The notes: generated by a model not told the origin, from the letters alone. A stretch of DNA of 64,000 bases from Anaerolineae bacterium (GCA_022841825.1 JALHQT010000007.1:333585-397584), one strand, 5' to 3'. Counted from the first letter of the stretch, positions 54,815 to 63,318 are shown. Made by a program: numbers and translations.

Positions 54815-55027
54815 ATGGCTTATTCGCTCATCACGAACAGCGCACGTCCACAACCCAATAGCTGCTGGCTCCCCCGGCGCACGTCTAACGTGAGCGCCAT
54901 CATGGGTGGATTCCGCCTGCCACACAGCGCTATCGCGGGTCGTGGAAGCGATGTTGTGCTGGCGAAAGGCTTTGGCGGTCAGCACGTCGGTCAGTCTCAG
55001 GTGGAGAGGATGGGTATTCCCGGATAG
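54815..55027 (+). CDS. small hypothetical ORF after the HTH gene
   Basis: A 70-codon frame whose ATG is 2 bases after the HTH stop, with GAGAGG 7 bases upstream. Composition is not clearly protein-like (Ser, Arg and Gly-rich) and no domain is seen. Position favours translation; sequence does not help. It may be a remnant. Confidence 0.35.
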   Translation: MAYSLITNSARPQPNSCWLPRRTSNVSAIMGGFRLPHSAIAGRGSDVVLAKGFGGQHVGQSQVERMGIPG

Positions 55028-55061
55028 GGTGCCGAACTCCCCACAAAGTCCCGAAAGCCGA

Positions 55062-55100
55062 GGGGCGTGAGACTGGATAACCAGGCTCACGCCCCTTTTT
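55062..55100 (+). terminator. rho-independent terminator of the HTH gene unit
   Basis: A 10-bp perfect stem (GGGGCGTGAG, 55062-55071, with CTCACGCCCC, 55086-55095) around an inner stem CTGG/CCAG is followed by TTTTTATTT. Confidence 0.85.
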
Positions 55101-55139
55101 ATTTGTCTGCGCGGCAATACCTACTGCGAAGGTGCGACG

Positions 55140-55394
55140 ATGGGACTGAATACCAACATGACCCGCCAGATACTGTTCAGCGATGCCCGCCTTGCCTGGC
55201 TGATGGACTCCATCGATGAACTGCACTCCGCCATTGCAGATGGCGAACTGGCGAACGTGACGACCCTGAGCGAGGCGGAGGTCGTCGGCATCCTGCACGA
55301 CCTGATCTACACCGCGCGGGAAGCGCTGGACGAGATCGAAGCACAGCGCAAGACGCAGACACCGCGGCTCGCGCTCATCCGCAAGTCATCCTGA
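55140..55394 (+). CDS. small hypothetical protein
   Basis: An 84-residue acidic, mainly helical protein (LFSDARLAWLMDSIDELHSAIADGEL, then EVVGILHDLIYTAREALDEIEAQ). No domain is recognised. It lies just after the terminator of the HTH gene unit. An adaptor or regulator is possible. Confidence 0.6.
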   Translation: MGLNTNMTRQILFSDARLAWLMDSIDELHSAIADGELANVTTLSEAEVVGILHDLIYTAREALDEIEAQRKTQTPRLALIRKSS

Positions 55395-55437
55395 TGAATA
55401 GTGCGCGGTGCGCAGTGCGAAAAACACAAGAGACCTT

Positions 55438-55461
55438 GTAGGGGCAAGGCGTGCCTTGCCC
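55438..55461. repeat. palindromic repeat of the GTAGGG family
   Basis: GTAGGGGCAAGGC followed by GTGCCTTGCCC; close to the copy at 26193-26216. Confidence 0.75.
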
Positions 55462-55536
55462 GTTCGCACCCCGCACCGCGCACTTCGCACCTGATCTGAA
55501 ATCGACACGTGATGAAGACACGAAGGAACGAATGAA

Positions 55537-55701
55537 ATGTCTACCGAATTCAAATTACACCAATTCCGCCAACGCGATTTGGAACGCACGGCACAGCGGG
55601 AACGCCTGGCACGCGACCTGCGCACCAGCAGGCGCCGCGAGCGCACCACGCGCAGAGAGACGTGGCGTCTCCTGTCCCGGTTGGCAGCATTGTTCGCGTA
55701 G
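55537..55701 (+). CDS. small basic hypothetical protein (RQRDL type)
   Basis: A 54-residue frame, MSTEFKLHQFRQRDLERTAQ at its start, then RERLARDLRTSRRRER and ending RLLSRLAALFA. It is Arg/Glu-rich and helical, like the 74-residue protein at 46324, with which it shares an RQRDL motif. An AAGGAA lies 9 bases upstream. It is too short to be certain. Confidence 0.4.
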   Translation: MSTEFKLHQFRQRDLERTAQRERLARDLRTSRRRERTTRRETWRLLSRLAALFA

Positions 55702-55720
55702 AAAGCCCTCACGCGATGTT

Positions 55721-56002
55721 GTAGGGGATGACCCATGTGTCATCCCGCGCACAGGGCGACACATGGGTCGCCCCCTACAGCACACAAACACGGGGCGCGG
55801 TTCCGGCGCGAGCCGGGAAAGGGACTGGAGGTATGGACGCAAGGATAGACGACCCCTGTAACACCATCACCAGCGACCCCCGCGCCTGCCGGAAAACGGA
55901 GTGCAGCGGCGGTCGTGGGTGACGACCGAACTGCTGGACACGAAACACGAATGCAAACGACGAGCCGAGGTGTATTGGTAGGGGGCGACCCGTGTGTCGT
56001 CC
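55721..56002. repeat. cluster of GTAGGG-family palindromes with nested hairpins
   Basis: 55721-55778 has outer ends GTAGGGG/CCCCTAC around two nested units with GACCCATGTGTCATC and its near-inverse GACACATGGGTCGCC. 55978-56002 is a related unit, GTAGGGGGCGACCCG then TGTGTCGTCCC. The 200 bases between carry no convincing gene. Confidence 0.65.
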
Positions 56003-56150
56003 CGTGCGACGGTTGAAGGGCAATCTTCCCGGCGGGGTGGCGTGGCGCGGCATGAGGGTGTTGGCACGCGCTGCCCCGCTTTTACGTGCGAATCGTCGGT
56101 TAAGTGTCGGTTAAACCGCACAGATTAGCGATTCTTGCCCCGATTTTGTG

Positions 56151-56156
56151 TATAAT
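56151..56156 (+). promoter_or_regulatory. putative -10 of the HNH gene
   Basis: A perfect TATAAT lies 49 bases before the ATG at 56205. No good -35 is seen 16-18 bases upstream, so an activator may be needed. The stretch from 56003 to 56204 has no gene. Confidence 0.4.
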
Positions 56157-56204
56157 GGAATAGGTTGTGAGGAAAATCACACAGTCAATAGGTTCGAGGG
56201 AAAC

Positions 56205-56738
56205 ATGGTTCAAGGGCGCGTTTTGCTGCTGAATGGGCATACGTGGGAGCCGCTGTCCGTGATCTCGATCCCGCGCGCGATCAACCTCGTACTTGCCGAA
56301 AAGGCGGTCGTGATCGAACAAAGCGGCGAGTTTTTGCGGACCATCCGCGATAAGTTCCCGATCCCCTCCGTGATTGCACTGCGCACTTACGTCAACGTCC
56401 CGCGCAGGCAGGCACACTGGAGCCGGCGGGGAGTGCTGGTGCGCGACACGTTCACCTGCATCTACTGCGGCGTACAGCCGGGGCAACTGATGAAGGGCAA
56501 GGTGATGACGAAGAGCGACTTCACCGTCGATCACGTCATTCCCAAGTCGCGCGGCGGGCGTGATACCTGGATGAACACCGCCTGCGCCTGCTACGCCTGC
56601 AATCACCGAAAGGGTGATAGGCTGCCGCACGAGGCAGGTATGAAGATGGCTTGGGAGCCGAGGACGCCTCGCACGAGCTATCTGGTCGTCGCCATCGGGA
56701 GCGGTAACGAAGCCTGGCGTCGCTATATCGAATACTAA
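56205..56738 (+). CDS. HNH endonuclease family protein
   Basis: A 177-residue protein with a C-terminal HNH domain. The zinc cysteines are CIYCG and CACYAC, with the catalytic DHVIPKSRGG and NHRKGDR. The N-terminal 70 residues (VLLLNGHTWEPLSVISIPRAINLVLAEKA) match the widespread HNH proteins of Actinobacteria and Chloroflexota that are not tied to a restriction system. Function is unknown. The ATG at 56205 follows CGAGGGAAAC and begins the conserved MVQGRVLLLNG. Confidence 0.9.
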   Translation: MVQGRVLLLNGHTWEPLSVISIPRAINLVLAEKAVVIEQSGEFLRTIRDKFPIPSVIALRTYVNVPRRQAHWSRRGVLVRDTFTCIYCGVQPGQLMKGKVMTKSDFTVDHVIPKSRGGRDTWMNTACACYACNHRKGDRLPHEAGMKMAWEPRTPRTSYLVVAIGSGNEAWRRYIEY

Positions 56739-56770
56739 CAGAGTCGCTCCACGCGACTCTGTTGCTTTCT
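56738..56770 (+). terminator. rho-independent terminator of the HNH gene
   Basis: A perfect 10-bp stem, ACAGAGTCGC (56738-56747) with GCGACTCTGT (56753-56762), starts at the last base of the stop codon. It has a 5-base loop and is followed by TGCTTTCT. Confidence 0.7.
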
Positions 56771-56903
56771 GCGCCCTGCCACCCGGCAGAGGTGGGTGAG
56801 TCTTTCCACCGGACGGATGAACAACCGATGAGCGTGTTTCGAGTCGCTCATCTGCATCCCGTACAATCCCGGTCATTCTATTCAGACTTGGAGATGTGCT
56901 GTG

Positions 56904-57497
56904 ATGATCGATTTTTCGCCGCTGGATCGTGGGGAAACCAATCTGTTTGGTCTCGTGGAAGGCGTCACAGTCACTGCCCTGCGTGCCTGGACGCACGAGA
57001 GCATCGAGACGATGCTCGCCATCATCCGCGAGGCAACCGACGCCATGATCACCTTTGTCCCGCACGACCCTGGGGCGGATGACCCCTGGGCGGATGAGTC
57101 GATGCGGCATGTGGGCTGGACGCTGGGGCATGTGGTCGCGCATGTCACCGCCAGCAGCGAAGAATCCGCCGCCACCAGCGCAATCCTCGCGCGCGGCATC
57201 CCGTACCCCGCCGAGCCACGTCTGCGTTACGAAACGCCCTGGCAGGACATCGACACGCAGGCGAAGGCGGTGCAGCGGCTGGAAGAAAGCCTGCGGATGC
57301 GCCTGAGCGCGCTCGATATGTACCCCGACCGTCCCAGCTATGAAACCTTCCGCCAGCTTACACCCGCCGGATTGGCGCGCATGGGTCCCCTCAACGCGCC
57401 CGCGCAGTTCCTGCATGGGCTGCGCCATGAGGTGGGACATTTCGCGCAGATGCGCGAAGTGCTGCGCCAGGCACAGGCGGCGTTAGTCGCGAGCTAA
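56904..57497 (+). CDS. DinB-like protein
   Basis: A 197-residue four-helix protein of the DinB/YfiT superfamily. The metal-binding histidines are probably those in TLGHVVAHVTASSEES and GLRHEVGHFAQMREVL. Members are often thiol-dependent transferases using mycothiol or bacillithiol. The thiol is unknown in this lineage. The ATG at 56904 is used (a GTG precedes it). Confidence 0.82.
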   Translation: MIDFSPLDRGETNLFGLVEGVTVTALRAWTHESIETMLAIIREATDAMITFVPHDPGADDPWADESMRHVGWTLGHVVAHVTASSEESAATSAILARGIPYPAEPRLRYETPWQDIDTQAKAVQRLEESLRMRLSALDMYPDRPSYETFRQLTPAGLARMGPLNAPAQFLHGLRHEVGHFAQMREVLRQAQAALVAS

Positions 57498-57534
57498 ATC
57501 TGGTTCTCGAAAGCTTCCGGCGCGGCGCTTCCCC

Positions 57535-58080
57535 CTACTGCCTCGTGCTGCTCCATTTCATGATCGTGTCCATGTCGGTCTCGATGCCGACCAGCGTGCG
57601 CAGTGGCAGCAGTACGCCGAGGGTGTAGGTCAGCACATTATCGGTCAGCGCGAAGACGATCAGCCAGTCCAGCAGATTGTCTGGCGGGCGGACGATGGCG
57701 GCGAGAACCGCCAGGGCGATGCTGATGGCACCGCTCATGAGCGGTCCGCCCAACGCGCGCTGGATGTGAACGCGCCCAGGCAGTGCTGGCTCGTCGCGGG
57801 GGTACAGCGATAAGCCCAGGATGCCCCAGAAGTGGACTCCGGTCATCGGGTAGCCCGTCCGCTGCGCGGCGATGGCATGTCCAAGATGATGCGCAAAACT
57901 CAGCAGATAATGCAGCAGCGCCGCGATGAGTCCTCCCGCCAGCGCCTCGACAAACGTCAGCCCGATCAGCAAGCCGACCAGCATCAGGGCGACCGCCAGC
58001 GCGACATAGGCGACCAGCGCCATCGGCGTGATCGTCACGCGCAGCCCCATCAATGTGAAAAGGGTGGATGTTCGGCGCAT
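57535..58080 (-). CDS. M50-like membrane protein lacking the catalytic Glu
   Basis: A 181-residue protein with five to six membrane segments. HYLLSFAHHLGHAIAAQRTGYPM occupies the place of the M50 site-2 protease motif HExxH, but it reads HHLGH: the catalytic Glu is His. LTDNVLTYTLGVLLPL is where the third metal ligand (ND) of M50 would be. It may be an inactive homologue or use another metal site. The ATG at 58080 follows GGAGGC by 7 bases. Confidence 0.65.
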   Translation of the reverse strand: MRRTSTLFTLMGLRVTITPMALVAYVALAVALMLVGLLIGLTFVEALAGGLIAALLHYLLSFAHHLGHAIAAQRTGYPMTGVHFWGILGLSLYPRDEPALPGRVHIQRALGGPLMSGAISIALAVLAAIVRPPDNLLDWLIVFALTDNVLTYTLGVLLPLRTLVGIETDMDTIMKWSSTRQ

Positions 58081-58316
58081 GGCAATGCCTCCGCAACTCA
58101 TAACGCACTTTCGCTGAGTATAGCCCTGGCGCGCCGGATGGGGAAACTTCGCGGCGGAACTTCCATCGATTGGGGGACGCGCCCGCGCGCTGGATCTGCA
58201 CAATCAGCAACATAGAGCGGCGCAGTCACGTATAGGAACTATAGCGAACGCAGGATTCAGGACACACGCCCTGCGCCTGCCCGCTCGCCTCTGAGACCTC
58301 TAGTTGGGAGTCCTCC

Positions 58317-60281
58317 ATGATCACATTTCGCAGACTTCTTGTCCTCGTCATCCTTGCGACGCTGCTCACTCTGCCTGCCGCTGCATTCGCGCAGGATGCG
58401 GAGACCTACAGCGATCCCGATGGGCGCTTCACCGTCCCCATCCCGACCAACTGGATCGCCGAGACCCTCGACGGTTATACCGTCCTGCGCGACCCGGACG
58501 ATCTGATCAGCGTCAGCATCGTCGTCGTCGAAAGCGAGAGCGCCACCGCTGCTATCCCACTGGCGTGGGAGGTCGTCGATCCGGCGTTCGATGTCGGGGA
58601 GACCAACACGATTACCCCGCCCCCGCCCCCCGGCGTGGACGAGATCGCCGTCACCAATTACGACATGATCAACGACCGCTTAATCCAGGGCTACGCCCAG
58701 CGCGTTGGCGAAACGGCTTACGTCATGCTGTTCGACGGCGACCTGACCGCGCTCACGCAGCGCAACGCCCAGGTGCAGCAGATCGCCAGCGGGCTGACGC
58801 TGCTTGCGGTCGCCGCGACCGACCTGACCAGCACCGAGCCGCTGCCTGTCGCCTCGGTTATTGAAGACCTCGAAAGCTACGCCGAAGGCCTGCTGACGCG
58901 GCTGGAAGTGCCGGGCGCAGCGATCACGATTGTCGAGGATGGCGAGATCGTTTATACGGGCGCGTTTGGCGTCAAGACGCTCGGCGAAGATGACCCCATC
59001 ACCGTCGATACGCAGTTTCTGATCGGCAGTACGACCAAACCGATGACCGTGACAATGATGGCGGCGCTGGTTGACCAGGGCTTGATGGAATGGGATGAAG
59101 CAGTCACAAACCTGCTGCCCGACTTCCGTGTCGCCGATCCCGAATTAACCGAGCAGTTCACGCTGCGCAACCTCGTCTGCGCCTGCACGGGCGTGCCGCG
59201 CCGCGATTTCGAGCTGATTTTCAACGGCAACGAACTCGCACCCGACGACATCGTGGCGTCGCTGGCGACCTTCGAGTTCTTCACCGATTTTGGCGAGGCA
59301 TTCCAGTACAGCAACCAGCTCGTGGCGACCGGCGGCTATGCAGCGGCAGCGGCATATGACGACAGCGTCGAGCTGCTCGTCGCCTACCGCAACGGGATGC
59401 AGGAACTGGTCTTCGACCCGATTGGCATGGAGAACACGACGTTCGACTATTTGGCGGTCGAGGACCGCGGCGATTACGCCACCCCGCATGGCTCTTACCT
59501 CGACGGCACCTACCAACCGATCCCGCTCTCGCTGGAAGAGGCGCTGCTGCTGGCGATTGAGCCTGCAGGCGGCGCGTGGTCAACCGTCGGCGATATGGCG
59601 CGCTACATGCTGACGATGCTCGATCAGGGCGTCGCGCCGGATGGCGAGCGCGTGGTCAGCGAGGAGAACCTCCTCCTCACCTGGCAACCGCAGGTCGCGA
59701 TCAGTGCCGACGCCAGCTATGGGCTGGGCTGGTTTCTCAATTCCTACAATGGCGTGCCCGTCATCGGTCACGATGGCAATACGCTTGGCATGACTTCGGC
59801 GTTCGCCTTCCTGCCGGAGCAGGGCATCGGCATCGTCGTCCTGAGCAACGGGCAGGGCGCGAACCTCTACAACCAGGGCGTCAGCAATCGCTTCCTCGAA
59901 CTGGTCTACGAGCAGCCTCTCGCTTTTGAAGAACAGATACAGTTCTTCCTCGACCAGGCGGAAACGCAGATGGCGGAGCTTGAGGCAGGCATTGGCGATG
60001 CGCCCATCGAAGCGGATGTCGAGGCGTACCTGGGTGATTACAGCAATGAGGCGCTGGGCGGCGTCAGCATTCGTCATGAAGACGGGCAGTTCCTGCTCGA
60101 CGCGGGTGAATTCGTGGTCGAGATGCGTCCATCGCTGAACAGCGAGATTCAGGATGGCGAGGCGTTCGTGATGTTCGGTGCGCCGCTTCCCGGCACGTCG
60201 GTCATCTTCAAAGGCGAAGGGGATGACCTGGAGTTGGTCATCGGCGAGTCGGTCGTAGAGTACAGCTTCACGCGGGAGTAA
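58317..60281 (+). CDS. exported serine hydrolase, beta-lactamase family
   Basis: A 654-residue protein with signal peptide MITFRRLLVLVILATLLTLPAAAFAQ. Residues about 30-170 form an extra N-terminal domain (YSDPDGRFTVPIPTNW). A class C beta-lactamase-like domain follows: Ser238-x-x-Lys241 (STTK), Tyr331-Ser-Asn and HDG. The last 120 residues are a C-terminal extension. It is likely a peptidase or esterase, not a drug-resistance enzyme. No partner gene is evident. Confidence 0.88.
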   Translation: MITFRRLLVLVILATLLTLPAAAFAQDAETYSDPDGRFTVPIPTNWIAETLDGYTVLRDPDDLISVSIVVVESESATAAIPLAWEVVDPAFDVGETNTITPPPPPGVDEIAVTNYDMINDRLIQGYAQRVGETAYVMLFDGDLTALTQRNAQVQQIASGLTLLAVAATDLTSTEPLPVASVIEDLESYAEGLLTRLEVPGAAITIVEDGEIVYTGAFGVKTLGEDDPITVDTQFLIGSTTKPMTVTMMAALVDQGLMEWDEAVTNLLPDFRVADPELTEQFTLRNLVCACTGVPRRDFELIFNGNELAPDDIVASLATFEFFTDFGEAFQYSNQLVATGGYAAAAAYDDSVELLVAYRNGMQELVFDPIGMENTTFDYLAVEDRGDYATPHGSYLDGTYQPIPLSLEEALLLAIEPAGGAWSTVGDMARYMLTMLDQGVAPDGERVVSEENLLLTWQPQVAISADASYGLGWFLNSYNGVPVIGHDGNTLGMTSAFAFLPEQGIGIVVLSNGQGANLYNQGVSNRFLELVYEQPLAFEEQIQFFLDQAETQMAELEAGIGDAPIEADVEAYLGDYSNEALGGVSIRHEDGQFLLDAGEFVVEMRPSLNSEIQDGEAFVMFGAPLPGTSVIFKGEGDDLELVIGESVVEYSFTRE

Positions 60282-60290
60282 CGCGGCTTA

Positions 60291-61220
60291 TCAAGCGCGC
60301 TCCTGCCCGATATTCAGCCGCAGGAGCGCGCCGATGATCAGCCCCGCACCGATAAACTGCGAGGTTGTCATCTGCTCGCCCAGGAAGACCGCTGCGCCGC
60401 CTACGCCGAAGACCGGAATCAGCGTCAGGAAGAGTGCCGCCTGCGATGCCTCGACATGGCGCAGCGCTGACAAGTAGAGAGAAAACGCCAGCGCGTACTG
60501 TACGACTCCCGTCATCATCGCCAATCCCCATGTTCCTGGCGGGAGTTGCCCCAACGCCGTGATGCCCTGCCCGCCAATGATCACCAGAAGCACAAGCGCC
60601 ACGCCTAAGCCCACGCTCTGCTGGAGCGCCGCCAGCGGCAGCGGTGGCATCGTCTCGACGCTCCTGCGGCTGAAGATGACGTAGAGTGCTGCGCTAGCCG
60701 TCGAAGCGACCAGCAGAAGGTCTCCGATCATCGATCGCGATCCCCCGACTGCGTCTGCGCCGGAGACCAGCAGCGTCCCCAGCATCACCAGGATAACCGT
60801 GACCCAGATCTGCGGACTTGCTCGCTCGCGGAGAAACACGACGCCGATGACGATGATGAAGATCGGTTCGGTCACGAAGATCAGCGATGCGCTGCTGGCG
60901 CTCGTCAATGTCAAGCCCGCCATGCCCAGCGCATACGCCAATCCCGGTTCCAGCACCCCGGTCCAGCCAGCGCGCGCATCGCGCCACGAACGGATCGCAC
61001 GCGGGTGGCGCAGGAACGTCAGCGTCCACAGGGCAGCGATGCTGGCGCTGAGTTGAACGGCGAGCAACGGCAGCGCTGGCAGGCTGTCCAGCGAATGCTT
61101 GCTCATGACGGTGCCCATCCCCCACGCCGCCGCCGAACCAATCATCAACAAGCTGCCGCGCAGCAGCGAGGCAGTCACCACACTGTGAGGACTCGACGTA
61201 AGTGCTTTCGCTTTGTCCAT
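60291..61220 (-). CDS. EamA/DMT-family transporter
   Basis: A 309-residue protein with ten membrane segments in two EamA repeats (residues about 22-155 and 165-305). AYALGMAGLTLTSASSASLIFVTEPIF is the conserved loop of the first. It probably exports a small metabolite. It is divergent from the CGNR regulator, with a consensus promoter and dyad between them. The ATG at 61220 has no good ribosome-binding site. Confidence 0.87.
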   Translation of the reverse strand: MDKAKALTSSPHSVVTASLLRGSLLMIGSAAAWGMGTVMSKHSLDSLPALPLLAVQLSASIAALWTLTFLRHPRAIRSWRDARAGWTGVLEPGLAYALGMAGLTLTSASSASLIFVTEPIFIIVIGVVFLRERASPQIWVTVILVMLGTLLVSGADAVGGSRSMIGDLLLVASTASAALYVIFSRRSVETMPPLPLAALQQSVGLGVALVLLVIIGGQGITALGQLPPGTWGLAMMTGVVQYALAFSLYLSALRHVEASQAALFLTLIPVFGVGGAAVFLGEQMTTSQFIGAGLIIGALLRLNIGQERA

Positions 61221-61222
61221 AC

Positions 61223-61280
61223 ATAACCATTGATATGCTTTATAATGGTTATTATAGGCAAAGCATAACTAACCTGTCAA
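61223..61280 (-). promoter_or_regulatory. consensus promoter and operator dyad of the EamA gene
   Basis: On the minus strand TTGACA (61275-61280) is 18 bases from TATAAT (61251-61256). Both hexamers are perfect. The dyad ATAACCAT (61223-61230) with ATGGTTAT (61245-61252) overlaps the -10 and the start, a repressor position. Confidence 0.7.
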
Positions 61281-61343
61281 ATCAAATAAAGCGGTTACTT
61301 CTTGATCTGAGATGCTGTTGTGAAGTGTTGTGGAAGGATATGG

Positions 61344-61946
61344 ATGATGACGGATCTGCCAGATCTACAGGAATTCGCCTGGGTCGGTGGTCATCCTGCC
61401 CTGGATTTCTCAAACACCTGCGAATGGGTGGATGGCGAGGTGGATATTGAATGGCTTGGGGACTACAACCGCCTGGCTGAGTGGCTGCGCGTCGGCGGTT
61501 TCCTCAGCAGCGGCGCTGTGCTGGAATTGGGCAAACTCGCCGCCCAAGAGCTGGACAAGGCAGCGGAAATCTATGCCGATGCCGTCGCCCTGCGCGACTC
61601 CATCCTGGCGATCTGCATCAACCACCCGCATGACACGGCAGCGCTGACGACTATCAACCGCTATGTGACCCAGGCACGCGCACACCAACACCTTGGCTGG
61701 ATGAACGAGCAGTTCGTATGGACGTATGGGCAGGATGATCTGCGAATGCCGTTGTGGCTGCTGGCAGCGGAAACTGCGGAACTGCTCACAAGTCCGAATT
61801 TCAGCCAGGTGCTGCAGTGTGCGGCGGAGGATTGCAGCTATCTGTTCCTCGACACCAGCCGCACTGGGAAGCGCCGCTGGTGTGATATGGCAACATGCGG
61901 AAACCGCGCGAAGGCGCGGCGCTATTCCGCGCGCAAGCGTGAATAG
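61344..61946 (+). CDS. CGNR zinc-finger / ABATE-domain regulator
   Basis: A 200-residue protein. The N-terminal ABATE domain (WVGGHPALDFSNTCEW) precedes a C-terminal CGNR zinc finger (CAAEDCSYLFLDTSRTGKRRWCDMATCGNRAKARRY), as in the family of stress-linked regulators common in Actinobacteria. AAGGA precedes the chosen ATG; the next codon is also Met. It is divergent from the EamA transporter and probably binds the dyad between them. Confidence 0.88.
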   Translation: MMTDLPDLQEFAWVGGHPALDFSNTCEWVDGEVDIEWLGDYNRLAEWLRVGGFLSSGAVLELGKLAAQELDKAAEIYADAVALRDSILAICINHPHDTAALTTINRYVTQARAHQHLGWMNEQFVWTYGQDDLRMPLWLLAAETAELLTSPNFSQVLQCAAEDCSYLFLDTSRTGKRRWCDMATCGNRAKARRYSARKRE

Positions 61947-61960
61947 GGCGGGGGTGACAG

Positions 61961-62233
61961 TTACGCGCTGACCGCCAGCACAAGCAGATTCTTCTTGGCG
62001 CTGGAGACAAGGGCGAAATCGTGCCCTTCGGTCAGGACGAACTGATCGCCTTCGTTCAGGATGATGTCTGTCCCGTCCATCGTGATCCACGCGCTGCCGC
62101 CGAGAACCTCGACTTGCTGGTCTTTGCGCGGCAGGCGCAGCAGGTGATAGTCACCGATGTAGTGGATCATGCGCGATGAGTGGCGCGCGGCATCGGTGTG
62201 TTCCGGGGTGTGGGATTGGTGAAGAATCGCCAT
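61961..62233 (-). CDS. small cupin-like protein (DUF2917 type)
   Basis: A 90-residue protein with a half-barrel (VEVLGGSAWITMDGTDIILNEGDQFVLTEGHDFALV) typical of the DUF2917 family. It lacks metal-binding histidines. Function is unknown. It converges with the CGNR gene, whose stop is 14 bases away. Confidence 0.75.
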   Translation of the reverse strand: MAILHQSHTPEHTDAARHSSRMIHYIGDYHLLRLPRKDQQVEVLGGSAWITMDGTDIILNEGDQFVLTEGHDFALVSSAKKNLLVLAVSA

Positions 62234-62272
62234 TCGATAAACCTTTTCGTGTGTTACGACTACATTTTCTTC

Positions 62273-62288
62273 TGACCAGAAACGGTCA
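62273..62288. promoter_or_regulatory. dyad TGACC-N6-GGTCA upstream of the cupin-like gene
   Basis: TGACC (62273-62277) and GGTCA (62284-62288), separated by AGAAAC, lie 40-55 bases before the cupin-like start codon. This resembles a repressor operator. No -35/-10 pair is obvious. Confidence 0.35.
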
Positions 62289-62395
62289 GTTTATGATCAC
62301 TCTATAGCTTGATCGTAAGCCCGATTCGGCGTGATGAGAATACGGATTCGGTAGGATATTGATCACATCTTTTGGCGGAGATGTCATGTCTCTAC

Positions 62396-62505
62396 GGATG
62401 AACCGCCAGGACGCCAACCACGCCAGGACGACGAGTTCTTCCCATGGCGTCCCTGGCGTCGTGGCGGTTCATTTTACATTGCGAAGTTAGAGGACAAAGC
62501 ACTTA
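62396..62505. repeat. inverted-core repeat element, copy 2
   Basis: AACCGCCAGGACGCCA (62401-62416) and its inverse with one mismatch (62454-62469) enclose 37 bases, which match copy 1 (46216-46326) only when inverted. Flanks GGATGAA and TTCATTTTACATTGCGA keep the same orientation in both. The right edge ACTTA contains the stop codon of the AraC-type gene. Confidence 0.85.
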
Positions 62506-63318
62506 GAAACTGGCAGCGCCCACGCGCTTCGCGAAGCGACCCGGCGTCTTGCCGACTGTCTCCTTGAAGTCCCTGATGAAGTGCGATTGATCGAAATAGC
62601 CATACTCAACCGCCACCCGCGTCGCGTCCGTCGCGGGACGGGTCAGCAGATGATCGGCGGCATCGTTGAGCCGATAGCGCTGGATCACCGCCTTCGGGCT
62701 GACGCCGACGTACTGGCTGAATACGCGCTGCAGCTTCCGCTTGTTCACGCCGGTTCGCGCGACCAGATCATCGACTTTCGCGATGTCATGGTCGTCGATG
62801 ATCAAATCCACTGCCGTTCGGATCAACCGGTCGTCTTCGTCCGGCTGCGGCAACCTTTCCCGTAGGAATGCCTCGGCGATCCGCACGCGCTCCGCATCCG
62901 CATCCGCCGACAGGATGGCATCGCGCAGCGCCGCTCCTGCCTCGCCGAAAACGTCGCTCACCAGAAATGTCCTGTCCGTATAGGGAGACATCGGCAGCCT
63001 GACCAGCGGGTAAAATGCCCCCGGCTTGAAGCAGATGCCGAAGATCCGCCCCTCGTTTTCAAGCTGAACGCGAAATTTGCCGCTCGTGACGCCGACGACG
63101 CGCGACCACCCCGCCTCGAAGACCATGTGCATACACGGGTCGGGCAGCGACTCATGCACGTACGGTTCGCACCCGCGCAAATTCCAGACCGCGCCCCAGT
63201 AGTACTGGACGAACATGCCGACATCTGGCGAAGGCGGAAGACGCATCTGCTCGTACTTCGTGCGCGCCACTTCCGGTTCAAGCATACACGGCGTGATCCG
63301 ATCAATGGCTTCTGTCAT
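62503..63318 (-). CDS. AraC-family transcriptional regulator
   Basis: A 271-residue regulator. The N-terminal 150 residues are a DUF6597-type sensory domain (PSPDVGMFVQYYWGAVWNLRG). The C-terminal 100 are the AraC double helix-turn-helix (VDDLVARTGVNKRKLQRVFSQYVGVSPKAV, then VAVEYGYFDQSHFIRDFKETVGKTPGRF). The ATG at 63318 is preferred to one 6 bases upstream because it gives GAGGAA a 7-base spacer. It is divergent from the DUF3224 gene. Its stop codon is the edge of the repeat element. Confidence 0.9.
   Translation of the reverse strand: MTEAIDRITPCMLEPEVARTKYEQMRLPPSPDVGMFVQYYWGAVWNLRGCEPYVHESLPDPCMHMVFEAGWSRVVGVTSGKFRVQLENEGRIFGICFKPGAFYPLVRLPMSPYTDRTFLVSDVFGEAGAALRDAILSADADAERVRIAEAFLRERLPQPDEDDRLIRTAVDLIIDDHDIAKVDDLVARTGVNKRKLQRVFSQYVGVSPKAVIQRYRLNDAADHLLTRPATDATRVAVEYGYFDQSHFIRDFKETVGKTPGRFAKRVGAASF

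Noticed and set aside
54509..55117. 202-codon open frame on the minus strand
   Set aside because: It covers the HTH gene and its terminator on the opposite strand and has no ribosome-binding site or domain.
55721..56002. CRISPR array
   Set aside because: The repeats are few, palindromic, of unequal length and without regular spacers or cas genes.
58317..60281. Beta-lactam resistance gene
   Set aside because: The fold matches, but the extra N- and C-terminal domains are those of uncharacterised peptidases and esterases, not of resistance enzymes.
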